Shown here piece by piece: positions 7,430-13,615 of a DNA stretch of 64,000 nt (its first letter is position 1; every line of letters begins with the position of its first letter). The stretch comes from Streptomyces sp. KL109B (GTDB lineage: Bacteria > Actinomycetota > Actinomycetes > Streptomycetales > Streptomycetaceae). The translations under genes were made by a program, and so were the position numbers. The notes beneath the pieces were generated by a model that searched no databases, was not told the DNA's origin, and saw only the letters and a program-made list of their open reading frames with translations. Location of the stretch: contig NZ_JASERL010000006.1 in assembly GCF_030766935.1 (NCBI RefSeq), forward strand, positions 310,001 through 374,000, given 5' to 3'.

Positions 7430-8815
7430 ATGGCGACTGCCGAGCCCGAAAGGCTTTCTGTGACGACGCGATCCAATACGCAGGACAATCTCGGCACCCT
7501 CCTTGCCGAGATCGAACAGCGCAACCCCGCCCAGCCCGAGTTCCATCAGGCCGTGCACGAGGTCCTCGAAACCCTCGCGCCGGTGCTCGAGGCGCGCCCC
7601 GAGTACGCCGAGGCCGCGCTCGTGGAGCGGCTCGTCGAGCCCGAGCGACAGATCATGTTCCGGGTGCCGTGGACCGACGACCGCGGCCGGGTGCACGTCA
7701 ACCGCGGCTTCCGCGTCGAGTTCAACAGCGCGCTCGGCCCGTACAAGGGCGGCCTGCGCTTCCACTCCTCGGTCAACCTCGGTGTCATCAAGTTCCTCGG
7801 CTTCGAGCAGATCTTCAAGAACGCCCTGACCGGCCTCGGCATCGGCGGCGGCAAGGGCGGCAGCGACTTCGACCCGCACGGCCGCAGCGACGCCGAAGTC
7901 ATGCGCTTCTGCCAGTCGTTCATGACGGAGCTGCAGCGGCACATCGGTGAGCACACCGACGTCCCCGCCGGTGACATCGGCGTCGGCGGCCGCGAGATCG
8001 GCTACCTCTTCGGCCAGTACCGGCGCATCACCAACCGCTGGGAGTCCGTCCTCACAGGAAAGGGCGAGGGCTGGGGCGGCTCGCTGATCCGCCCGGAGGC
8101 CACCGGCTACGGCAACGTCCTGTTCGCCGAGGCCATGCTGCGCGAGCGCGGCGAGGACCTGGAGGGCCAGACGGCCGTCGTGTCCGGCTCCGGCAACGTG
8201 GCGATCTACAGCATCGAGAAGCTGCAGGCCCTCGGCGCCAACCCGGTCACGTGCTCGGACTCCTCCGGGTACGTCGTCGACGACAAGGGCATCGACCTCG
8301 AACTGCTCAAGCAGATCAAGGAAGTCGAGCGCGGCCGCGTCGACGCCTACGCCGAACGCCGCGGCGCCTCCGCCCGGTTCGTGCCCGGCGGGCGCGTGTG
8401 GGAGGTCCCCGGCGACGTGGCGCTGCCGTCGGCCACCCAGAACGAGCTGACCGAGAGCGACGCCGCCGCGCTGATCGGCAACGGTGTGAAGGCGGTCTCC
8501 GAGGGCGCCAACATGCCGACCACGCCCGAGGCCGTGCACCTGCTCCAGAAGGCGGGCGTCGCCTTCGGCCCCGGCAAGGCGGCCAACGCGGGCGGCGTCG
8601 CCGTCAGCGCCCTTGAGATGGCCCAGAACCACGCCCGTACGTCGTGGTCCGCGACGCGCGTCGAGGACGAACTGGCGCACATCATGAAGGACATCCACGC
8701 CACCTGCCACGAGACCGCCGAGCGCTACGGCGCCCCCGGCGACTACGTGACGGGCGCGAACATCGCCGGCTTCGAGCGCGTCGCCGACGCGATGCTGGCG
8801 CAGGGCGTCATCTGA
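7430..8815 (+). CDS. gdhA: NADP-specific glutamate dehydrogenase
   Basis: This enzyme makes glutamate from 2-oxoglutarate and ammonia with NADPH. The 461-residue protein has the family length and hallmark motifs: NRGFRVEFNSALGPYKGGLRFH with the substrate-binding lysines, GLGIGGGKGGSDFDP, and the dinucleotide-binding GSGNVAIYSIEKL. It ends with the ANAGGVAVSALEM segment. GTG 7460 is an alternative start with GAAAGG 6 bases before it, and it has the better ribosome site. A GlnR-like site lies about 80 bases upstream, fitting nitrogen control. It converges on a PucR-type regulator across a hairpin. Confidence 0.95.
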   Translation: MATAEPERLSVTTRSNTQDNLGTLLAEIEQRNPAQPEFHQAVHEVLETLAPVLEARPEYAEAALVERLVEPERQIMFRVPWTDDRGRVHVNRGFRVEFNSALGPYKGGLRFHSSVNLGVIKFLGFEQIFKNALTGLGIGGGKGGSDFDPHGRSDAEVMRFCQSFMTELQRHIGEHTDVPAGDIGVGGREIGYLFGQYRRITNRWESVLTGKGEGWGGSLIRPEATGYGNVLFAEAMLRERGEDLEGQTAVVSGSGNVAIYSIEKLQALGANPVTCSDSSGYVVDDKGIDLELLKQIKEVERGRVDAYAERRGASARFVPGGRVWEVPGDVALPSATQNELTESDAAALIGNGVKAVSEGANMPTTPEAVHLLQKAGVAFGPGKAANAGGVAVSALEMAQNHARTSWSATRVEDELAHIMKDIHATCHETAERYGAPGDYVTGANIAGFERVADAMLAQGVI

Positions 8816-8819
8816 CGCG

Positions 8820-8847
8820 GCCGGGCGGTCAGTTGAGGCCGCCCGGC
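8820..8847. terminator. Bidirectional hairpin between gdhA and pucR-type gene
   Basis: GCCGGGCGG and CCGCCCGGC form a perfect 9-bp stem with a 10-base loop, in the 34-base gap between two convergent genes. Confidence 0.65.
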
Positions 8848-8849
8848 GG

Positions 8850-10103
8850 TCAGTCGGCCTCCATCGCGTCGAGGGCGCTGATCGCGGCCCGGACCCGCAG
8901 CGCGTCCGGGCCGGCCGTGACGTCGAGCCCCGTGATCGCGGCGGCTCGGCGCAGCCGGTAGTCGACCGTGTTGGGGTGCACGCACAGTTCCTGCGCGGTG
9001 CGGCGGCGGCTCAGCCCGCAGCGCAGGTACGTCCGCACCGTGCCGAGGAGTTCGGGGCGGTCCGTCAACGGCCGTACGAGGAGCGCCAGTTCGTCCCGCG
9101 CCGGACCCGGGCGCATGAGCTGGTACTCCAACAGCACGTCGGGCAGCCGGTAGAGGCCAGGGGGCCGCTCGGCCGCCCTCGCCACCCGGCGGACCTCCCT
9201 CGCCAGCGTCACCGCGGCGGGGATGTCCGCCGGCGCGGCACACGCCGCGCCCGCCATGATGTCGACCCCGGCGACCCGGCACATGTGGGAGACGGTGTCG
9301 GCGAGGTGTCTCCAGTCCCGGTCCGTGACGAGGTCGGGCGCGGCCTTGCACGGGACCAGCGCGAGGCCGCCGTCGCCGGACAGCGCGGACAGCACGGCGC
9401 CGTCGACATGGCGGTCGAGCTCGATGCGCAGCCGGCGCAGCTTGCGCTTGCCCGCGATGACCGGGCTCACCCCGTCGAGCGCCTCGTCGGGGTGGGCGCC
9501 GACCGCGAGGTCGAGGACCAGGTAGCAGGGCGCCACGTCGAGACCCCAGCGGGCCGCCGCGCCCCGCACGTCCGCGCCTTCGGCGAGCGCCCTCAACAGG
9601 TCCTGGCGCGCCGACTGTTCCTCGCCCAGGACCGCCTGCCGCTCGGCGGAGTACCCCGCGACCACGGTCACCGTCATCCGCTCCAGGAATTCGAGGACCA
9701 GCTCCGTCGCGGTCCGTACGTGATCCAGATCGTCCGCCGTGGCGTGGCCGAGCATCTGCCGCAGACACTCCTGCGCCCCGACGTGGTACGCCCGCAGCAC
9801 CGCCTCGACGGGCACCCCCTCCTCGGCCCGCTTGGCCGCCGACTGACGCAGCGCCAGAAACCGTCCCTCGTCCGGGAGTCGGCCGGTGCGCAGCATGGTG
9901 GCGAAGGAGACGATGCACTGCTGGACGACGCGCTGGATCTCGCCGCGGAGCTGTTCGCGGGGCATGGTGTCGTACACCGGCACCTGATCGACGAGGCGGT
10001 CGAGGACGCGGCCGGTCAGCTGGGGGAGGGAGTCGTTCAGTCGCTGGTGGACGAGGACACCGTCGAAGGTCAGCGGCAGCGGTGACCCGCCATCGCCGAT
10101 CAT
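8850..10103 (-). CDS. PucR/CdaR-family transcriptional regulator
   Basis: The 417-residue protein ends in the PucR-type helix-turn-helix (CGLSRRRTAQELCVHPNTVDYRLRR, about residues 362-390). It is preceded by a CdaR GGDEF-like region and an N-terminal helical sensor-like domain (about 10-180). Such proteins commonly control purine, amino-acid or sugar-acid use. A GTTAC-N6-GTAAC dyad 24 bases upstream of its start matches the element before gdhA, suggesting that both are under GlnR-type nitrogen control or that this protein binds both. It converges with gdhA. Confidence 0.85.
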   Translation of the reverse strand: MIGDGGSPLPLTFDGVLVHQRLNDSLPQLTGRVLDRLVDQVPVYDTMPREQLRGEIQRVVQQCIVSFATMLRTGRLPDEGRFLALRQSAAKRAEEGVPVEAVLRAYHVGAQECLRQMLGHATADDLDHVRTATELVLEFLERMTVTVVAGYSAERQAVLGEEQSARQDLLRALAEGADVRGAAARWGLDVAPCYLVLDLAVGAHPDEALDGVSPVIAGKRKLRRLRIELDRHVDGAVLSALSGDGGLALVPCKAAPDLVTDRDWRHLADTVSHMCRVAGVDIMAGAACAAPADIPAAVTLAREVRRVARAAERPPGLYRLPDVLLEYQLMRPGPARDELALLVRPLTDRPELLGTVRTYLRCGLSRRRTAQELCVHPNTVDYRLRRAAAITGLDVTAGPDALRVRAAISALDAMEAD

Positions 10104-10126
10104 GCCGCCTCCTTCGGACGCCCGAG

Positions 10127-10142
10127 GTTACCTGCGCGTAAC
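10127..10142. promoter_or_regulatory. GTTAC-N6-GTAAC dyad upstream of the PucR-type gene
   Basis: This is a perfect 5-base-arm dyad, 24 bases before the start codon. It shares TGCGCGTAACAC with the gdhA promoter element and resembles GlnR half-sites. Confidence 0.5.
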
Positions 10143-10201
10143 ACCAGCAAAGATCGTCGCCCGCGGACGGGGTGTCAAGAGCGTGTCCGGGGTGTGGGCC
10201 A

Positions 10202-10229
10202 CGCCGTTTGTGACGGCTCACAAACGGCG
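10202..10229. promoter_or_regulatory. 28-base perfect inverted repeat upstream of the lipase
   Basis: CGCCGTTTGTGA and TCACAAACGGCG are perfect 12-base arms around CGGC. It lies 82 bases before the lipase start and 98 bases before the divergent PucR-type start. This is a strong operator candidate; an RNA hairpin is the alternative. Confidence 0.6.
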
Positions 10230-10311
10230 CGGTTGATGTCTGGACGACAGCCGGGGTCCAAGTGGCAGCGGCTGCACCAGTGTTGGCCGCCCCTCACCCC
10301 AGGAGAGCCGC

Positions 10312-11292
10312 ATGAGCCGTATGAGTCACATGAGCCGCATGAACCACGGCAAGCGCCGCAAGGGCCTGGCCGCCGCGGCCGCCTGCGCCGCCACCCTCCT
10401 CGCGCTCTCGGCCGCTGCGCCGGCGCAGGCGGCCGACGCGGACGAACAACTCCCCGAAGGGGGCGTGGCGCAGGCCCTGGCGAACTACGTGGGTTCCCCG
10501 GGAGCCGTGCCCGGTGCCAACGACTGGTCGTGCAGGCCCAGCGCCGAACACCCGGACCCGGTCGTCCTGTTGCCGGGCACGTTCTTCAACATAGGCGCCA
10601 ACTTCGTCAAGGCGGCGCCCCGCCTGAAGAACGCGGGCTACTGCGTCTACGCCATGAACTACGGCTTCACATCGGCGTCCTTCGACCGCGTCGGCGGGCT
10701 CGGCCCGAACCGCGATTCGGCGGCCCAACTGGACGCGTTCGTCGACAGGACGCTCGCCTCGACGGGCGCGAAGAAGGTGGACATCATCGGCCACTCCCTC
10801 GGCGGCAGTGTCCCGATGTGGTGGATGAAGAAGATGGGCGGCGCCGAGAAGGTCGACAAGTACGTGGGCTGGGCGCCGAGTTCGCACGGCACGAACCTCA
10901 ACGGCATCGTCGACCTCGGCAACGCGCTGAATGTGATGGGCTTCGTGACCGGCCTGTCGAACGTCGCCCAGTTCCCCGGTGTCATCGAGCAGACGAACAC
11001 CTCCGACTACACCCGCGAGATGTGGTCGGACGGCGACACCGTTCCGGACGGCCCGCACTACACGGTGGTCATGACGAAGTACGACACCGTGGTCACGCCG
11101 TACGCCACGCAGGCGCTCAAGGGCAAGGACGTCGACAACGTGCTGCTCCAGGACGCCTGCCCGAACGACCGGGCCGGGCACATGGGGCTCTTCAACGACG
11201 ATCCCACGCTCCAGATCACCATGAACGCCCTCGCCGACGGGCCCGCGGACTTCAAGCCCACGTGCCGCGGATACGGGCTCCAACTCCTGTGA
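10312..11292 (+). CDS. Secreted lipase/esterase, alpha/beta hydrolase (LipA-like)
   Basis: The 326-residue protein has a Sec signal peptide (GKRRKGLAAAAACAATLLALSAAAPAQA, cleavage near residue 39) and a lipase class 2 fold. PVVLLPG marks the oxyanion region and GHSLGGSVPMWW the catalytic serine. An Asp in KYDTVVTPYA and a His in DRAGHMGL are in the right order for the triad. Cysteines at WSCRPS, GYCVY, DACPND and TCRGYG could form two disulfides, as in exported lipases. The ATG has GGAGAG upstream. A perfect 28-base palindrome in the promoter suggests specific control. Substrate range is inferred. Confidence 0.87.
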   Translation: MSRMSHMSRMNHGKRRKGLAAAAACAATLLALSAAAPAQAADADEQLPEGGVAQALANYVGSPGAVPGANDWSCRPSAEHPDPVVLLPGTFFNIGANFVKAAPRLKNAGYCVYAMNYGFTSASFDRVGGLGPNRDSAAQLDAFVDRTLASTGAKKVDIIGHSLGGSVPMWWMKKMGGAEKVDKYVGWAPSSHGTNLNGIVDLGNALNVMGFVTGLSNVAQFPGVIEQTNTSDYTREMWSDGDTVPDGPHYTVVMTKYDTVVTPYATQALKGKDVDNVLLQDACPNDRAGHMGLFNDDPTLQITMNALADGPADFKPTCRGYGLQLL

Positions 11293-11399
11293 GGCGGGCT
11301 CCTCCTCCGGAGTGATGGCGGAGCCGAATCCTCCGGCCTAGCGTGTCCGGCCCAGGGCGCAGTGCCATCCGCCGAGCGCCCGCACCGGGGAGGTCCCGT

Positions 11400-11837
11400 A
11401 TGACCCACCAAGACGCACTGGCCGCGCCCGCCTCGAACGCCGAATTCACCCCCGCCCGCGCCTCCGTGACTCTCCTGGAGCGGCTTGCCGAGAAGCTCGG
11501 GGGCCGGGCGTCCGTCGCCGCGGTCTTCGGCGAGCCGGTCTTCCGGGAGGGCATCACTGTCGTCCCGGTCGCCCGGGTCGGCTTCGGCTTCGGCGGCGGC
11601 GCCGGCCGCGAGAAGGCGGGGGAGAAGGACGGGGAGGGCGGCGGAGGCGGCGGCGGTGCGGGCGCGAAACCGCTCGGCTTCATCGAGATCAAGGACGGCG
11701 CCGCCACCTACAAACCGATCCGCGACCCGTGGGTCGACGTGGCCCTGCCGCTCGCCACGCTGCTGATCAGCACCCTCGGGGCCAAGGCCGTCCGCGCGGC
11801 GGTCGCGGCGCGGCCCCGGCGGCGTACCGCCGGTTAA
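11400..11837 (+). CDS. GerW/YtfJ-family sporulation-associated protein
   Basis: The 145-residue protein contains the GerW/YtfJ domain: LLERLAEKLGGRASVAAVFGEP, then REGITVVPVARVGFGFGGG, a glycine-rich linker, and GFIEIKDGAATYKPI (residues about 22-115). The family is linked to spore or inner-membrane-associated proteins in sporulating bacteria. The C-terminus has a short hydrophobic stretch and an arginine-rich tail. GGGGAGGT precedes the ATG. Its stop overlaps that of the convergent epoxide hydrolase inside a palindrome. Confidence 0.82.
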   Translation: MTHQDALAAPASNAEFTPARASVTLLERLAEKLGGRASVAAVFGEPVFREGITVVPVARVGFGFGGGAGREKAGEKDGEGGGGGGGAGAKPLGFIEIKDGAATYKPIRDPWVDVALPLATLLISTLGAKAVRAAVAARPRRRTAG

Positions 11838-11844
11838 CCGGCGC
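11829..11844. other. 16-base palindrome holding both convergent stop codons
   Basis: CGCCGGTTAACCGGCG is a perfect palindrome. Its central TTAA supplies TAA stops to the GerW gene on the plus strand and the epoxide hydrolase gene on the minus strand. Confidence 0.7.
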
Positions 11845-12943
11845 TCGCTGCCGCCGCCTTGACGGACGTAAGGAAGAAGTCCCTGACGTCCCCGGCCAGC
11901 GGCTCCGGCACCTCCATCGCCGCGAAGTGGCCGCCGCGCTCGAACTCCGACCAGTGCCGGACGTCGTAGAGGCGCTCGGCCAGCGGGCGCACCGACCGGG
12001 TGATGTCGTGGGCGAACACCGCGACGCCGAGCGGCACTTGGCACGGCGGAAGCGCCCCGCGCGGGGCGTCGTGGTGCAGGCGGGCGGAGGACGCCGCCGT
12101 GGCCGTCAGCCAGTACAGCGATACGTCGGTGAGGAGGCGCTCGTCGTCGACCGGTGTCGCGGGGTCGGTCCAGTGGGCGAAGCGCTCGGCGATCCAGGCC
12201 AGTTGGCCGACCGGCGAGTCCGTCAGGGCGTAGCCGATGGTCTGCGGGGTGAGCGCCTGGAGGGCCTGGTAGGGCGGGCGGTTCGCCAGCAGCTCGCGGA
12301 CCTTGTCGAGGCGGGCCTCGTCCGCCGCGGACAGGGTGACGCCGGCGTCCGGGGCGGGCGGCCGGGTCGGCAGGTAGTTGACGTGCACGCCGACGACGTG
12401 CTCGGTCGCCACCGCGCCCAGCGCGATCGAGATGCCCGCGCCGAAGTCGCCGCCCTGCGCGCCGTACCGCTCGTACCCGAGGCGCCGCATCAGCTCGGCC
12501 CAGGCCCGCGCGATCCGGGTGGCGTCCCAGCCGCGCTCGTGCGTCGGACCCGAGAAGCCGTAGCCGGGGATGGACGGGATCACCAGGTGGAAGTCGCGCG
12601 ACAGCGGCTCGATCACGTCGAGGAACTCCAGGAACGAACCCGGCCAGCCGTGCGTGAGGACCAGCGCGAGCGCGTCCGGCCGCGGGGAGCGGACGTGCAC
12701 GAAGTGGATGTTCTGGCCGTCGATCTCCGTGGTGAAGTGCGGCAGTTCGTTGAGCTCGGCCTCGTGCGCGCGCCAGTCGTAGCCGGTGCGCCAGTGCTCG
12801 GCCAGCTCCTTGAGCCGCGCCAGCGGGAAGCCGTAGTCCCACCCGGCGCCCTCGACCTCGTTCGGCCAGCGGGTGCGGGAGAGGCGGTCGGTCAGGTCGT
12901 CGAGGTCGGCCTGGGGTATGGCGATGCGAAACGGCTTGATCAT
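11834..12943 (-). CDS. Epoxide hydrolase (EHN-domain alpha/beta hydrolase)
   Basis: The 369-residue protein starts with the epoxide hydrolase N-terminal domain (FRIAIPQADLDDLTDRLSRTRW to about residue 105). The hydrolase core follows with HGWPGSF (oxyanion), the Asp nucleophile in GAQGGDFGAGI, and the general-base His in ERGGHFAAME near the C-terminus. This is the classical microsomal-type layout. It is divergent from a MarR gene with two near-identical palindromes between them, so it is probably derepressed by a small aromatic or epoxide-related ligand. The natural substrate is unknown. Confidence 0.9.
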   Translation of the reverse strand: MIKPFRIAIPQADLDDLTDRLSRTRWPNEVEGAGWDYGFPLARLKELAEHWRTGYDWRAHEAELNELPHFTTEIDGQNIHFVHVRSPRPDALALVLTHGWPGSFLEFLDVIEPLSRDFHLVIPSIPGYGFSGPTHERGWDATRIARAWAELMRRLGYERYGAQGGDFGAGISIALGAVATEHVVGVHVNYLPTRPPAPDAGVTLSAADEARLDKVRELLANRPPYQALQALTPQTIGYALTDSPVGQLAWIAERFAHWTDPATPVDDERLLTDVSLYWLTATAASSARLHHDAPRGALPPCQVPLGVAVFAHDITRSVRPLAERLYDVRHWSEFERGGHFAAMEVPEPLAGDVRDFFLTSVKAAAASAG

Positions 12944-12960
12944 GGTCTGTACCCCCCTAG

Positions 12961-12977
12961 TGTTAGTGGCACTAACA
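12961..12977. promoter_or_regulatory. MarR operator candidate 1
   Basis: TGTTAGTGGCACTAACA is a perfect palindrome with 8-base arms around one base, in the divergent promoter of the epoxide hydrolase and marR. Confidence 0.8.
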
Positions 12978-12987
12978 AACGTAGATT

Positions 12988-13002
12988 GTTAGTGTCACTA
13001 AC
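12988..13002. promoter_or_regulatory. MarR operator candidate 2
   Basis: GTTAGTGTCACTAAC repeats the same GTTAGTG-N-CACTAAC palindrome 26 bases centre to centre from the first copy, which places both on similar DNA faces. Confidence 0.8.
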
Positions 13003-13025
13003 GCAAGAGCTTTGGAGGACCGCCC

Positions 13026-13493
13026 ATGAGTCAGCCCCGCGAACCCGCTCCGGACCGGCTGCGCGCAATCCCCAGCCGGCTGCTCGCCGGCGCCGCCGTC
13101 GTCGCCGACCGGATCGTCGGCGAGCGGCTGGCCGCCGAAGGCGCGCGCAAATGGCACTTCGCCGTGCTCCTCGCGCTCGACGAGGCGGGCCCGGCGAGCC
13201 AGGCGGAACTCGGCCGCCGCACCGGGATCTACCGCAGCGACATGGTCGCCGTGCTCAACGAACTCGCCGGGGCCGAGTACGTCCGCCGTGCCCCGGACCC
13301 CGCCGACGGCCGCCGCAACGTCATCACCCTCACCGCGGCGGGACGCCGCCGCCTGGAACGCCTGGACGCCCTCATCGCCGCCGCCCAGCGCGAACTCCTC
13401 GCCCCGCTCGCCCCCGATGAGCAGGACGAACTCGCCCGCCTCCTCGCCGTCCTCACCGAGCACCACCGGCCCGCGCACCCCGGCCCTGGGTGA
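13026..13493 (+). CDS. MarR-family transcriptional regulator
   Basis: The 155-residue protein has the MarR winged-helix fold: a dimerisation helix, the helix-turn-helix SQAELGRRTGIYRSDMVAVLNEL (about residues 58-82), and the wing RAPDPADGRRNVITLTAAGRRRL. GGAGG precedes the ATG by 7 bases. Two GTTAGTG-N-CACTAAC palindromes in the divergent promoter are its likely sites, controlling both itself and the epoxide hydrolase. Confidence 0.9.
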   Translation: MSQPREPAPDRLRAIPSRLLAGAAVVADRIVGERLAAEGARKWHFAVLLALDEAGPASQAELGRRTGIYRSDMVAVLNELAGAEYVRRAPDPADGRRNVITLTAAGRRRLERLDALIAAAQRELLAPLAPDEQDELARLLAVLTEHHRPAHPGPG

Positions 13494-13511
13494 TTGTTGA
13501 CGTATGCCGGT

Positions 13512-13531
13512 AAAGTTCCTTTAGGGACTTT
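13512..13531. promoter_or_regulatory. AT-rich dyad upstream of the MFS-phosphatase gene
   Basis: AAAGTTCCT and AGGGACTTT form a 9-base dyad with one G-T pair and a 2-base centre. Three spaced TTAGG copies run through 13521-13546. This AT-rich stretch stands out from its surroundings and lies about 85 bases before the start codon. Confidence 0.35.
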
Positions 13532-13615
13532 AGGTCCTTACTTAGGTCATACGTGATCCGTGACGCTTGTCCCTGGAGGACTGTGCACACGGGGGGTCCA
13601 CCAGGGAGGTCATTC

